Positions 1 to 8,373 of a DNA stretch of 45,266 nt are shown here, piece after piece. The first letter of the stretch is position 1; each line of letters opens with the position of its first letter. The notes beneath the pieces were generated by a model. It searched no databases and was not told where the DNA came from. It worked only from the letters and a program-made list of their open reading frames with translations. The stretch is from assembly GCA_017510335.1 (NCBI GenBank), contig JAFWNM010000030.1, forward strand, positions 1 to 45,266, in the 5' to 3' direction. Both the position numbers and the translations under genes were made by a program. The DNA comes from Paracoccaceae bacterium (GTDB lineage: Bacteria > Pseudomonadota > Alphaproteobacteria > Rhodobacterales > Rhodobacteraceae).

Positions 1-154
1 CCGGTTCAAAGCGTTTGTTTTCTATCGGTATCGGTCATCAGTGTCTCGTTTGAAATCTTCGGGAGGCCTCAATTGGGGCAACCACATGTGATCGGAATAG
101 GTGTCCGCCCGCTGTGATGCATTCATACAGGCCAGCTGGGGCAAGAAAGAGAAG

Positions 155-231
155 TGGCGACCCCGGGACGACTCGAACGCCCAACATCCTGATTAGAAGT
201 CAGGTGCTCTATCCAGTTGAGCTACGGGGCC
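155..231 (-). tRNA. tRNA-Arg (anticodon TCT)
   Basis: Read on the minus strand the 77 nt fold into a full cloverleaf. The acceptor arm is GGCCCCG against CGGGGTC with one G-T pair. The anticodon stem CCTGA/TCAGG encloses the loop CTTCTAA, giving anticodon TCT (reads AGA). The T arm is GGGCG-TTCGAGT-CGTCC. The discriminator G and the 3' CCA are encoded in the DNA. It decodes the rare arginine codon AGA. A decayed 5' copy of a similar tRNA lies about 100 bp upstream on the same strand. Confidence 0.97.
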
Positions 232-327
232 GTGATCCTTTTGATAACGGTTCGGAAAACGGTTCGCAAGTCTTCCCCGTTTCCCTACCCGGTTCTTTCC
301 GTTCGTCTTTTCTGCCCCAGACCCGCC

Positions 328-368
328 GATCAGAAGTCAGACGCTCTATCCAGTTGAGCTACGGGACC
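328..368 (-). pseudogene. 5' half of a second tRNA-Arg(TCT), 3' half lost
   Basis: The minus strand carries a tRNA-Arg 5' half: acceptor strand GGTCCCG, a complete D arm and the anticodon loop CTTCTGA. About 36 of 41 positions match the intact tRNA-Arg at 155-231. Identity stops right after the anticodon loop. No T arm (no GTTCGA) and no 3' acceptor strand follow, so a mature tRNA cannot form. The acceptor and anticodon-stem differences from the intact copy suggest a once-separate tRNA-Arg gene truncated by deletion or by imprecise excision of an element, not a recent tandem copy. Confidence 0.8.
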
Positions 369-424
369 ACGGGGTGTTCTTGCTGCATCATGTGCAGAAA
401 TGCAACCGGCAGTTGGGCGTGTCA

Positions 425-464
425 TGCAAGAAGGCCTCCGGCTGCTGCCGGAGGCCTTCTTGCA
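425..464 (-). terminator. Perfect 18-bp hairpin after rpmB
   Basis: Two 18-nt arms (425-442 and 447-464) are perfectly complementary around a TGCT loop. The arms begin with an A-rich and end with a T-rich segment (AAGAAGG/CCTTCTT), as in many intrinsic terminators of this group, though no long T tract follows. It lies 11 bp past the rpmB stop codon, so it most likely ends the rpmB transcript. Confidence 0.85.
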
Positions 465-475
465 AACACAGTAGC

Positions 476-763
476 TTACGCTGCGGTCTGCGCCTTCGCG
501 ACATCGCGCTTGATTTTTTGTGCGTTTGACGACAGTTCGTCATCCTTGGCGCGGGCAAGATAGGCGTCGAGGCCACCGCGGTGGTCCACCGACCGCAACG
601 CGGCAGAGGAGACACGCAATTTGAAGCTGCGACCCAGTACTTCGGACTGGAGCGACACATCCTGCAGGTTGGGCAGGAAGCGACGACGCGTCTTGTTGTT
701 GGCGTGGCTTACATTGTTGCCCGACATTGGGCCTTTTCCGGTGAGTTCGCAGCGGCGCGACAT
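476..763 (-). CDS. rpmB: 50S ribosomal protein L28
   Basis: This 95-residue protein of the large ribosomal subunit starts with the L28 signature ([20 protein letters not shown]) followed by the basic stretch [12 protein letters not shown], which contacts 23S rRNA. The C-terminal half holds the family pattern [21 protein letters not shown]. Length is normal for alphaproteobacterial L28. The ATG is preceded by GAGG at a suitable distance. The gene is monocistronic here: it runs toward the tRNA-Arg and ends in a strong hairpin. The TTATAAAC just upstream of the ribosome-binding site could be a -10 element, but I find no clear -35. Confidence 0.97.
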   Translation of the reverse strand: MSRRCELTGKGPMSGNNVSHANNKTRRRFLPNLQDVSLQSEVLGRSFKLRVSSAALRSVDHRGGLDAYLARAKDDELSSNAQKIKRDVAKAQTAA

Positions 764-863
764 GGCTTATCCTCGTCTGTTTATAAGGGCAGGACATGAA
801 TGCCCGGTTGCCACATAACAAAGGGCACTGCTGCGCAGCGCCGTGAATTTCGTTCCCGCGCTA

Positions 864-1892
864 TTAGGGTGTATCGCGGGCGGCGTCAAGCGATTCCGGC
901 GGTTTTGTCCCGCCCATTTCCGGCCAGATGCGGGAAAACAATTCATCAGCAGCCCGGCTGGCCGTGATGCGTCCGTCTGAAACCTGCGCGGAAAGCGCCT
1001 GCATCAGGGTGCGCGCGCGCGGCTCTGCAAGGCGTGCCAGAAGGGTCTGGCGCACTTCTTCTTCGAACCAATGGCGGGCCTGGGCTGCACGGCTGGCCTG
1101 CCAATGGCCCTGCGCGCGGCGCCAGTCGACCAGATGGCATATTTCGGCCCAGGTCTTGTCAAGGCCTGACACCTCCAGTGCGGATACTGTCATTGCCTTC
1201 GGGAACCCTTCCGGGTCCTGGGGTCTGCGGCGCAGCAAACGCAAGGCACCTGCGTAATCCGCGCAGGTCCGCTGTGCCGCGGGTTTCAGGTCGCCATCCG
1301 CCTTGTTCACCAGAATGATATCCGCCGCTTCCATGATGCCGCGCTTGACGCCTTGCAGTTCATCGCCGCCCGCTGGGGCCAGCAGCAGCAAGAACACATC
1401 CGACAGGTCCGCAACCACAGTTTCGGACTGGCCGACGCCGACAGTTTCTATCAATATGACATCAAATGCCGCCGCTTCACACAGGGCCACGGCTTCGCGC
1501 GTGCGCCGCGCCACCCCACCCAGATGCGACCGGCTGGGGCTGGGGCGGATGAAGGCCCGCGGATCGCGTGACAGCTGTTCCATGCGCGTCTTGTCGCCCA
1601 AGATGGACCCGCCGGTGCGTTTGCTGGACGGGTCAACTGCCAGCACTGCCACCTTCAGGCCCTGCGCGACCAGCATCAGACCAAAGCTTTCGATGAAGGT
1701 CGATTTGCCCACCCCGGGCGTGCCAGACAACCCGATGCGGATTGATTCCCGGCCAGTGCGCGCAAGCCTGTCCAACAGGTCGGCCGCCTGCGCGCGGTGT
1801 TCGGGGCGCGTGCTTTCCACCAGCGTGATTGCGCGCGCAAGTGCCCTGCGTTCGCCACGCTGCACCGCATCTGCCAAGATTGCGACATCCAT
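864..1892 (-). CDS. meaB: MeaB-type G-protein chaperone of methylmalonyl-CoA mutase
   Basis: MeaB is a SIMIBI-class GTPase that guards and reloads the B12 cofactor of methylmalonyl-CoA mutase. The 342-residue protein has Walker A GTPGVGKS at residues 57-64, the family segments AVDPSSKRTGGSILGDKTRM and RPSPSRSHLGGVARRT, the DVILIETVGVGQSE switch region, and NKAD for guanine recognition. Length fits the family (about 320-350). I chose the ATG at 1892 (MDVAILADAV), preceded by AAGGAAACGGGG; the reading frame stays open further upstream without any family similarity. No mutase subunit lies in the window. It diverges from hrpB across 127 bp. Confidence 0.92.
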   Translation of the reverse strand: MDVAILADAVQRGERRALARAITLVESTRPEHRAQAADLLDRLARTGRESIRIGLSGTPGVGKSTFIESFGLMLVAQGLKVAVLAVDPSSKRTGGSILGDKTRMEQLSRDPRAFIRPSPSRSHLGGVARRTREAVALCEAAAFDVILIETVGVGQSETVVADLSDVFLLLLAPAGGDELQGVKRGIMEAADIILVNKADGDLKPAAQRTCADYAGALRLLRRRPQDPEGFPKAMTVSALEVSGLDKTWAEICHLVDWRRAQGHWQASRAAQARHWFEEEVRQTLLARLAEPRARTLMQALSAQVSDGRITASRAADELFSRIWPEMGGTKPPESLDAARDTP

Positions 1893-2019
1893 CTGCGCCC
1901 CCCGTTTCCTTGTTGCCGCCCCAGATGGCCCGCATGCGCCCTGTTTGTCCAGCCCTGCCGCCGGTGGAACACGCGCGGGGCGTTGCATGACGGGCATGAA
2001 TGGCGGCATAACGCGAAGT

Positions 2020-4461
2020 ATGCGACTTCCGATAGATGACATCTTGCCCACCCTGACCACAACCCTTGCCAAAGCGGGGCGCGTCGTGCTGCAAGCTCCG
2101 CCCGGTGCGGGCAAGACAACACGCGTGCCCCTTGCGCTGCGCGATCAGGTGAAGGGGCGCATTGTCATGCTGGAGCCGCGCCGGCTGGCCGCGCGCACGG
2201 CTGCGGAACATATGGCCCAGTTGCTGGGCGAACGCGTGGGCCAGCAAGTGGGCTACCGCATTCGCGGCGAGTCTGTGGTCACCCGCGACACCCGCATAGA
2301 AGTGGTGACAGAAGGTATTCTGACCCGCATGTTGCAAAACGACCCGGAGCTTGGGGGCATCGGTGCGGTCATTTTTGACGAATTCCACGAACGCTCTGTC
2401 AATGCTGATCTGGGGCTGGCGCTGACATGGGAAATGCGCGAGGCGCTGCGCCCGGACCTGTCGGTGGTTGTCATGTCCGCCACGCTGGATGCGGCCCCCG
2501 TGGCGGCGCTGCTGGACGATGCGCCGGTGCTGACTGCGCAGGGGCGCGCCTATCCCGTTGAAACCCGCTGGCTGGACAGGCCCCTTGACAAAACAACGCG
2601 GTTCGAACGTGCCGCTGCTGATCTGATTACCCATGCCCTGCACACCGAAACGGGGTCGGTACTGGTGTTTCTGCCCGGTGAAGGGGAAATCAGGCGCGTG
2701 GCCGCCGCCCTTGCCCCCGATTTGCCCGCCGATACCAGCTTGCACCCGCTATACGGCGCGTTGCCGTTTTCCGAACAACGCGCGGCACTGATGCCCGCCA
2801 GAACGGGGCGCAAACTGGTGCTGGCCACAGCAATAGCCGAAACATCGCTGACCATCGAAGGGGTGCGCGTGGTCGTCGATTGCGGCTTGGCACGGCGGGC
2901 GCGGTTTGACCCCGGAAGCGGCATGTCGCGGCTGGTGACCGAACGCGTGACCCGCGCCGAAGCCGACCAGCGGCGCGGACGCGCGGGGCGCATGGAAGCG
3001 GGCGTTTGCTTTCGCATGTGGGCACGCGCCGAAGAAGGGGCGCTGCACGCATTTGCCCCGCCCGAAATTGAACGCGCGGATCTGGCGGGACTGGCGCTTG
3101 ATCTGGCTCTTTGGGGCAGTGATACGGGCCTGCGGTTCCTGACACCGCCGCCAGCCGGCGCATTGGCCGAAGCGCGCGCGCTGCTGGGGGGGCTTGGCGC
3201 GCTGGACAATGCGCAACGCATTACGGCCCATGGGCGCGACATGGCCGCCCTGCCCCTGCATCCGCGGCTGGCGCATATGTTGCTGCGCGCCGGACATGAG
3301 GCCGCGCCACTGGCCGCGCTGATGTCGGAACGCGATGTTTTGCAATCCGCCCCCGCCGATCTGGGCCTGCGGCTGGAAGCGTTTCGGGACCCGCGCCGGT
3401 TTGCCGCAACGCGGCCCTATGCCATCCATCCTGCCACGCTGGCACGGGTGCGCGAAGAAGCGCGGCGTCTGGCGCGGTTGGTCCCCGACAGTGCGGGGGG
3501 GTATTCCAGCGCGGATATGACAGCGCTTGCCTATCCCGACCGGATCGGGTTGCGCCGCAAGGGCAGCGATCCGCGCTATGTGCTGGCCGGGGGCAAGGGC
3601 GCGGTGCTGGACGCCAGCGACGGACTGGCGCAATCGCGGGTGCTGGTGGTCACCGACACAGACGGCAACCCCCGCGAAGCCCGGATCAGGCAGGCCATTT
3701 CATGGACGGAAAGCGCGCTGCGCCAGCTTTTTGCCGACCGCCTGAACTGGCGACAGGTTTGCGAATGGTCCCGGCGCCATCAACGCATTGAGGCCCGCGA
3801 ACAGGAATGTTTCGGCGCGCTGATACTGGCGGATCGTCGCTGGCAAAATGTCCCCCCTGAAGCTGTGGTATCTGCCGCCTGTGCGGGGATGCGCGATATC
3901 GGCTTGGCGCTGCCAGACGGGGCAAGGCGCTTCATCGCCCGCGTTGAACTGCTGCGCGCGCAGGGGCTGGACCTGCCCGACATGTCGGACGCCGCGCTGC
4001 TTGGGGGGCTGGAACACTGGCTTGGCCCGCACCTGACACAGTGCCGCACAGCCGACGATCTGCGCAGCCTGGACCCCCTGCCAGCGCTGCGCGCCATGCT
4101 GGACTGGGGGCAGATGCAACAACTGGACACCCTGGCGCCCGCGCATTTCACAACGCCTTTGGGCAACAAGGTTGCCATTGATTACAGCGGCGATGCCCCC
4201 GAAATTTCGGTTCGGTCGCAGGAAATGTTCGGGCTCGCTGACCATCCCGCGATTGGCCCCAAACGCGCGCCGCTGCGTGTGGTGCTGCTCTCGCCGGCGC
4301 GCAGGCCCGTGCAGGTAACCATGGATCTGCCCGGCTTCTGGGCCAACAGCTACGGGGATGTGCGCAAGGACATGCGGGGGCAATACCCCAGACACCCCTG
4401 GCCGGAAGACCCGTTGGCCGCCAGCCCCACCTTGCGCGCCAGCCCCCGCCGCCAAAGCTGA
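2020..4461 (+). CDS. hrpB: ATP-dependent helicase HrpB
   Basis: A DEAH-type RNA helicase of 813 residues, the usual size for HrpB. Walker A is APPGAGKT at residues 26-33; the DEAH box is the HrpB variant DEFH at 120-123; motif III is SAT. The helicase C-terminal domain has TAIAETSLTIEGVRVVVDCG and QRRGRAGR. The HrpB-specific C-terminal domain ends in DLPGFWANSYGDVRKDMRGQYPRHPWPEDP. The start at 2020 (MRLPIDDILP) matches the typical N-terminus, although no strong ribosome-binding site precedes it; the in-frame ATG at 1987 would add 11 residues. Its physiological RNA target is not established. It acts in the cytoplasm and stands alone here. Confidence 0.95.
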   Translation: MRLPIDDILPTLTTTLAKAGRVVLQAPPGAGKTTRVPLALRDQVKGRIVMLEPRRLAARTAAEHMAQLLGERVGQQVGYRIRGESVVTRDTRIEVVTEGILTRMLQNDPELGGIGAVIFDEFHERSVNADLGLALTWEMREALRPDLSVVVMSATLDAAPVAALLDDAPVLTAQGRAYPVETRWLDRPLDKTTRFERAAADLITHALHTETGSVLVFLPGEGEIRRVAAALAPDLPADTSLHPLYGALPFSEQRAALMPARTGRKLVLATAIAETSLTIEGVRVVVDCGLARRARFDPGSGMSRLVTERVTRAEADQRRGRAGRMEAGVCFRMWARAEEGALHAFAPPEIERADLAGLALDLALWGSDTGLRFLTPPPAGALAEARALLGGLGALDNAQRITAHGRDMAALPLHPRLAHMLLRAGHEAAPLAALMSERDVLQSAPADLGLRLEAFRDPRRFAATRPYAIHPATLARVREEARRLARLVPDSAGGYSSADMTALAYPDRIGLRRKGSDPRYVLAGGKGAVLDASDGLAQSRVLVVTDTDGNPREARIRQAISWTESALRQLFADRLNWRQVCEWSRRHQRIEAREQECFGALILADRRWQNVPPEAVVSAACAGMRDIGLALPDGARRFIARVELLRAQGLDLPDMSDAALLGGLEHWLGPHLTQCRTADDLRSLDPLPALRAMLDWGQMQQLDTLAPAHFTTPLGNKVAIDYSGDAPEISVRSQEMFGLADHPAIGPKRAPLRVVLLSPARRPVQVTMDLPGFWANSYGDVRKDMRGQYPRHPWPEDPLAASPTLRASPRRQS

Positions 4462-4609
4462 CTGGGCAGGGACGCCCCCCGCCCCGGCCCCGCGCCAACA
4501 TATGCACCTTGCGCAAGTCGGGCTTGCATGAACACCGGCTTGTTCTGCGCTGCAGCATGCCCCATCTTCGGATCAACAGACCCGTATGACCCACCGAAAG
4601 GAGCATATC

Positions 4610-4774
4610 ATGCAAACGCTGCTCACCCGTATCCAGTCCCGCTTGCGCAAACGCGCGGCCTATGCCCGCACCGTAACCGAATTGCGCAACATGCCGCTGG
4701 ATGTCGCAATCGATCTGGACATCTACAAACCCGACGCCCGCAAGATTGCCGCGCAGGCCGTTTACGGCCAATAA
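4610..4774 (+). CDS. Small DUF1127-like protein
   Basis: A 54-residue basic protein with a strong AAAGGAG ribosome-binding site, which makes translation from the ATG at 4610 likely. The core ELRNMPLDVAIDLDIYKPDA resembles the C-terminal helix pattern of DUF1127 (YjiS-like) proteins of Rhodobacterales. Some DUF1127 proteins in this order are stress-related and affect RNA turnover, but nothing here proves that for this one. No CCUCCUCCC-type small-RNA repeats follow it, unlike the ccaF1-CcsR arrangement of Rhodobacter sphaeroides. It converges on coaD, and its stop codon sits in a shared hairpin. Confidence 0.75.
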   Translation: MQTLLTRIQSRLRKRAAYARTVTELRNMPLDVAIDLDIYKPDARKIAAQAVYGQ

Positions 4775-4800
4775 TACCCCGTCAGCGCGGGTATTTGGCC
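4766..4800. terminator. Bidirectional hairpin covering two stop codons
   Basis: GGCCA (4766-4770) and AATACCC (4773-4779) pair with GGGTATT (4789-4795) and TGGCC (4796-4800), leaving a 2-nt bulge. The stop codon of the DUF1127-like gene (4772-4774) and that of coaD (4782-4784) both lie inside it. It probably serves as a compact two-way terminator for the converging genes. Confidence 0.65.
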
Positions 4801-5276
4801 CCCAGCGCGGCAGTAATGGCAGGGGACACGAAATTCGACACATCCCCCCCCAACCGCGCGATTTCCTTGACCAGTTTGGACGCAATGGCCTGATGGCGGG
4901 CCTCTGCCATCAGAAACACTGTTTCAATACTGGCATCCATCGCGCGGTTCATGCCAACCATCTGGAATTCATATTCAAAATCCGTCACTGCGCGCAAACC
5001 GCGAATGATGATCTGCGCACCAACATCGCGGGCGCAGTCAATCAGCAGGTTTTCAAACGGATGCGCGACAATCTCGACGCCGCTTTGGGCGCTAAGGGTC
5101 TGAACCTCCGCCTCGATCATGGCGACACGTTCATCCAGTGTAAATAACGGGCCTTTGTCACGGTTTATCGCAACACCTATCACCAGCCTGTCAACAAGCT
5201 GCGTGGCGCGTGTGATGATATCGATATGTCCCTTGGTCAAAGGGTCAAAAGTGCCAGGATAAAGACCGATCCGCAT
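4782..5276 (-). CDS. coaD: Phosphopantetheine adenylyltransferase
   Basis: CoaD joins 4'-phosphopantetheine and ATP to form dephospho-CoA, the penultimate step of coenzyme A synthesis, in the cytoplasm. The 164-residue protein begins MRIGLYPGTFDPLTKGHIDI, with the nucleotidyltransferase motif TKGH at residues 14-17. The family segment IIIRGLRAVTDFEYEFQM binds substrate, and the ISSxxV region is represented as IASKLVKEIA. Length is typical (about 160). It is not in an operon with the other CoA gene of the window (coaX at 38 kb). A short palindrome CGCAA-N5-TTGCG (5306-5320) lies upstream. Confidence 0.97.
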   Translation of the reverse strand: MRIGLYPGTFDPLTKGHIDIITRATQLVDRLVIGVAINRDKGPLFTLDERVAMIEAEVQTLSAQSGVEIVAHPFENLLIDCARDVGAQIIIRGLRAVTDFEYEFQMVGMNRAMDASIETVFLMAEARHQAIASKLVKEIARLGGDVSNFVSPAITAALGAKYPR

Positions 5277-5356
5277 TGCGCGCCCCCTTCACATCTTCAT
5301 GCGAACGCAACAATATTGCGCAGGAATATGCAACCCTCAGCGGCCCGAAAAAGGCG

Positions 5357-5791
5357 CTAGTATCCCATGATCATGCCGGTCAGGGCGTCTTTTTCCAGTT
5401 CCAGTTCCGACATACGCGCGGCAACCACATCGCCAATGGAAATCAGGCCCAGCATCTGGTCGCCTTCCATAACCGGAATGTGGCGAAAGCGCTTCGCGGT
5501 CATGGTTTGCAGCACCAGATCGGCGCTGTCATCGGCCTTGCACCCATAGACATTGCGGGTCATCACATCGTCAACCTTGTCCGACAGGCACCCTGCACCG
5601 CGCTTGCCCAACTCGCGCACGATGTCGTGTTCCGACACAATGCCCGCAACCGTCTTGCCATCGGGCGACACGACAAGCGCGCCAATGCGGTTTTCACTCA
5701 GCACGCGGGCAACCTCGGACAGGGACGCACCCAAGCCTATTGTCATAACCGATTGGCTTTCCTTGTTTCTAAGAATTTGGCTCACCAGCAT
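5357..5791 (-). CDS. Tandem CBS-domain protein
   Basis: The 144-residue protein consists of two CBS motifs and nothing else: about residues 10-65 (LSEVARVLSENRIGALVV...GIVSEHDIVREL) and 75-135 (DLVLQTMTAKRFRHIPVMEG...GLISIGDVV). Such CBS pairs bind adenosyl nucleotides and act as stand-alone sensors in alphaproteobacteria; the ligand and partner cannot be read from the sequence. I chose the ATG at 5791 because GGGGAGGG precedes it; the frame is open for another 30 codons without similarity. It follows dgt on the same strand after about 220 bp. Confidence 0.9.
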   Translation of the reverse strand: MLVSQILRNKESQSVMTIGLGASLSEVARVLSENRIGALVVSPDGKTVAGIVSEHDIVRELGKRGAGCLSDKVDDVMTRNVYGCKADDSADLVLQTMTAKRFRHIPVMEGDQMLGLISIGDVVAARMSELELEKDALTGMIMGY

Positions 5792-5979
5792 GCGCACGCC
5801 CTCCCCTTGGCTGAAGCAGGGATGCCAGAACAAGTTTCGGCCCCCGGTTGAAGGGTCCGACATTGCAGGGCCATCTGTCAAGTCGCCTGATCACTGCGGC
5901 GCGGCAAAAACGCATGCGCACCCCGAACCGCCATCTGCGGCATTGTCCGGGCAGCCATCAGGCCTGCCCCGCCATGAGT

Positions 5980-6011
5980 GCCCCCTCGATGGGGGCCGAA
6001 TGGCGCCCCCC
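5980..6011 (-). terminator. Two overlapping GC hairpins after dgt
   Basis: GCCCCC (5980-5985) pairs with GGGGGC (5991-5996). The same GGGGGC can instead pair with GCCCCC at 6005-6010, so the two hairpins exclude each other. They sit directly after the dgt stop codon. No T tract follows, so termination is only a guess. Confidence 0.3.
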
Positions 6012-6012
6012 C

Positions 6013-7206
6013 TCAAAGATACCGCACCGGACTGACATCCTCCCCGCGGACCAGCCGCGCATGTTCCTGAATCGCGAAACGGTCGGTCATTCCGGCAACG
6101 TAATCCGCAACAATCCGCGCCAGTTCGGTTTCTGACTGCGCCGCATCCACATCGCGGCGCCATTCGACCGGCAAGTGCCGGGGTTCGGTCATGAACAGCG
6201 GAAACAGGTCGCGCACAACGCCTGTAACCTGCGCGCGCATCGCCACAACAGACGGCGCGCGATACATGCGCGTGAACAGAAACTGCCGGATCACCTTCAA
6301 TTCCCGAAACAGCCGGTCCGAAAAACGAATGATCGTCAGGTTCAGGTCGCGTATATCCTGCGCGGACTGCAAGTCTGCCGGCCCCAGCCGCGTGCCTGCC
6401 ACCAGCAACACATCTTCCACCATCACGCCAAACACACGGCGCAAGGCTTCATGCCGGCGCCGCATCGGTTCCAGTCCGGGATACAGACTGTCCACCTGCC
6501 TGAACGCCGGGCCGGTTATCGGCAGGTCCATCAGGTCACGTTCCGTAAACAGGCCGGACCGCAACCCGTCATGCAAATCATGGTGGTTATAGGCAATATC
6601 ATCAGCAATCGCCGCCACCTGCGCTTCGGCGCTGGCATAGCCGTGCAGTTCCAGATCAAACTGGGCGTTACATTCCACCAGCGCATAGGGCAGCGCATCG
6701 CCCTTCAAGGGGGCCCCCTGCGCATCGGCCACCGGGCCGTTATGCTTGGCAATGCCTTCCAGCGTTTCCCAGGTCAGGTTCAGCCCGTCAAAATCGGCAT
6801 AATGCCGCTCCAGCCGCGTCACAATACGCAGCGCCTGCGCATTATGGTCAAACCCGCCATAAGGGGCCATCAGATCGCAAAGCGCATCCTCGCCGGTATG
6901 TCCGAACGGGGGGTGACCCAGATCATGGGCCAGCGCAATCGCTTCGGCCAGTTCGGTGTTCAACCCCAAAGCCCCTGCAAGGGTGCGCGCGACCTGAGCC
7001 ACCTCAATGGAATGGGTCAGGCGGGTGCGGTAATAATCGCCCTCATGCTCGATGAACACCTGTGTCTTGTGCTTCAACCGCCGGAACGCGCTGGAATGGA
7101 TGATCCTGTCGCGGTCGCGCTGGAACGGGGACCGGAAGGTGCTCATCGCTTCGTCGAAGCGCCGCCCGCGCGACTGGTCAGGATGTGTCGCATATGGTTT
7201 TAGCAT
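6013..7206 (-). CDS. dgt: dGTPase-like deoxynucleotide triphosphohydrolase
   Basis: A 397-residue HD-superfamily phosphohydrolase that removes triphosphate from dNTPs and so trims the dNTP pool. The metal ligands are visible as H65 (RLTHSIEVAQ), H94-D95 (ALAHDLGHPPFGHTGE) and the later ADDIAYNHHDL segment. The N-terminus RGRRFDEAMSTFRSPFQRDRDRIIHSSAFRRLKHKTQV is typical of the deoxyguanosinetriphosphate triphosphohydrolase-like type 2 group, shorter than E. coli Dgt (about 505). GAGG precedes the ATG. It diverges from erpA across 88 bp, an arrangement common in the Rhodobacterales. Confidence 0.94.
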   Translation of the reverse strand: MLKPYATHPDQSRGRRFDEAMSTFRSPFQRDRDRIIHSSAFRRLKHKTQVFIEHEGDYYRTRLTHSIEVAQVARTLAGALGLNTELAEAIALAHDLGHPPFGHTGEDALCDLMAPYGGFDHNAQALRIVTRLERHYADFDGLNLTWETLEGIAKHNGPVADAQGAPLKGDALPYALVECNAQFDLELHGYASAEAQVAAIADDIAYNHHDLHDGLRSGLFTERDLMDLPITGPAFRQVDSLYPGLEPMRRRHEALRRVFGVMVEDVLLVAGTRLGPADLQSAQDIRDLNLTIIRFSDRLFRELKVIRQFLFTRMYRAPSVVAMRAQVTGVVRDLFPLFMTEPRHLPVEWRRDVDAAQSETELARIVADYVAGMTDRFAIQEHARLVRGEDVSPVRYL

Positions 7207-7294
7207 CTGTTATCCTCGCCACCTTGTCGGGCCTGTTCCCAGTGGCTATATCTAACCAAAGTCATCGGAATTATGACATCACCAAAGGAAGCCC

Positions 7295-7627
7295 ATGACC
7301 CTGACCCTGCCCCCCCGTGTAAGTGACCGCGCCTTTGCCCGCCTGGCCGAAATCGCGCAAGACACCGGCGAGGTCAAGGCCCTGCGTGTCGCTGTCGATG
7401 GTGGCGGCTGTTCGGGGTTTCAATATGACATCCGTTTTGATGACCCCGCCGACGATGACCTTGTGCTGGAAAAAAGCGGACATAAAGTTCTGATTGACCC
7501 TGTGTCGCTGCCCTTTCTGGAAAACGCTGTCATCGACTTTTCAGAGGAACTGATCGGGGCGCGGTTTGTCATCAACAACCCCAATGCCTCGTCAAGCTGC
7601 GGTTGCGGGATCAGTTTCTCCATGTAG
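7295..7627 (+). CDS. erpA: A-type iron-sulfur carrier (HesB/ErpA family)
   Basis: A 110-residue A-type carrier that hands Fe-S clusters to apoproteins. The three ligand cysteines are present: C39 in GGGCSGFQY and C102/C104 in the C-terminal SSCGCGISF. The family pattern FVINNPNASSSCGCG is complete. AAAGGAAG lies just before the ATG at 7295. I call it ErpA from its size and its position beside dgt; IscA or SufA function cannot be excluded by sequence alone. Complex I, encoded later in the window, is a typical beneficiary of such carriers. Confidence 0.93.
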   Translation: MTLTLPPRVSDRAFARLAEIAQDTGEVKALRVAVDGGGCSGFQYDIRFDDPADDDLVLEKSGHKVLIDPVSLPFLENAVIDFSEELIGARFVINNPNASSSCGCGISFSM

Positions 7628-7755
7628 CACGGCGCGTTCCGCCTTGCACAACAGCATAACACGAAGTTTAACGCCCCAAATGTCGGCCAACGGTTGACCA
7701 TGTCCCCCCACTGCCCCAAAGCTTGGTTCAATAAGTTAATGCGTGGGAGGCATTT

Positions 7756-8373
7756 TTGAAACCTGAAGCCATTACAGCCAGCTATCGCCGCTGGGCGCCG
7801 ATTTACGATATGACATTCGGGCGCATCACCAATACTGGTCGCAGACATGCCACCAGGGTTGCCAACAAAACCGGCGGCAAGGTTCTGGAGGTGGGCGTGG
7901 GAACCGGGCTTGCGCTGCCGTTCTATGATCCGTCGCTGGATGTCACGGGCATTGATTTTTCCGAAGACATGCTGACACGCGCCCGCGCCAAGGTTGCAGA
8001 AGAAAACCTTGGGCATGTCCGCGAACTGCGCCAGATGGACGCACGCAAACTGGATTTTCCCGATGCCAGCTTCGATATCATCGTCGCGATGCACCTGATT
8101 TCAGTGGTCCCCGACCCCGAAAAGGTCATGGCCGAAATGGCCCGCGTGTGCAAACCCGGTGGCCAGATCCTGCTGGTCAATCATTTTGCCCGCGATGACG
8201 GCTGGCTGGCATGGCTGGAACGCAAATTCGCCCCTTTTGCTGATTATATGGGCTGGCATTCGAACTTCCCCAAGGACCGCGTTCTGGGGGAACAAGCCCT
8301 GCAACTGGTCGAGGAAACCCCCCTGACACGGCTGGGTGTCTTTACCTTCCTGCGTATGGAAAAAACCGCCTGA
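7756..8373 (+). CDS. pmtA: Phosphatidylethanolamine N-methyltransferase (PmtA type)
   Basis: A soluble class I SAM-dependent methyltransferase of 205 residues that likely converts phosphatidylethanolamine to phosphatidylcholine at the inner membrane surface. The SAM-binding loop is VLEVGVGTGL (residues 43-52); motif II is VTGIDFSEDML, and later motifs are DASFDIIVAMHLISVVPDP and CKPGGQILLVNHF. The N-terminus SYRRWAPIYDMTFG matches the Rhodobacter-type PmtA. The only well-placed start is TTG at 7756, five nt after GGGAGG; no ATG or GTG fits as well. It is monocistronic, with 162 bp before the ABC exporter. Confidence 0.88.
   Translation: MKPEAITASYRRWAPIYDMTFGRITNTGRRHATRVANKTGGKVLEVGVGTGLALPFYDPSLDVTGIDFSEDMLTRARAKVAEENLGHVRELRQMDARKLDFPDASFDIIVAMHLISVVPDPEKVMAEMARVCKPGGQILLVNHFARDDGWLAWLERKFAPFADYMGWHSNFPKDRVLGEQALQLVEETPLTRLGVFTFLRMEKTA

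Noticed and set aside
22-126. A 34-codon ORF on the minus strand just after the tRNA-Arg (ATG at 126, stop at 22-24).
   Set aside because: No convincing ribosome-binding site, no recognisable similarity, and such a short frame is expected by chance in GC-rich DNA.
1303-2019. Long upstream extension of the hrpB reading frame (about 240 codons).
   Set aside because: It runs antisense through meaB, has no helicase similarity, and the HrpB family N-terminus begins at 2020.
4775-4800. CcsR-type small RNAs after the DUF1127-like gene.
   Set aside because: No CCUCCUCCC repeats are present; coaD ends only seven bp away.
6175-7203. A 342-codon plus-strand ORF opposite dgt.
   Set aside because: It is a shadow frame of dgt with biased composition (many His, Gln, Arg) and no family similarity.
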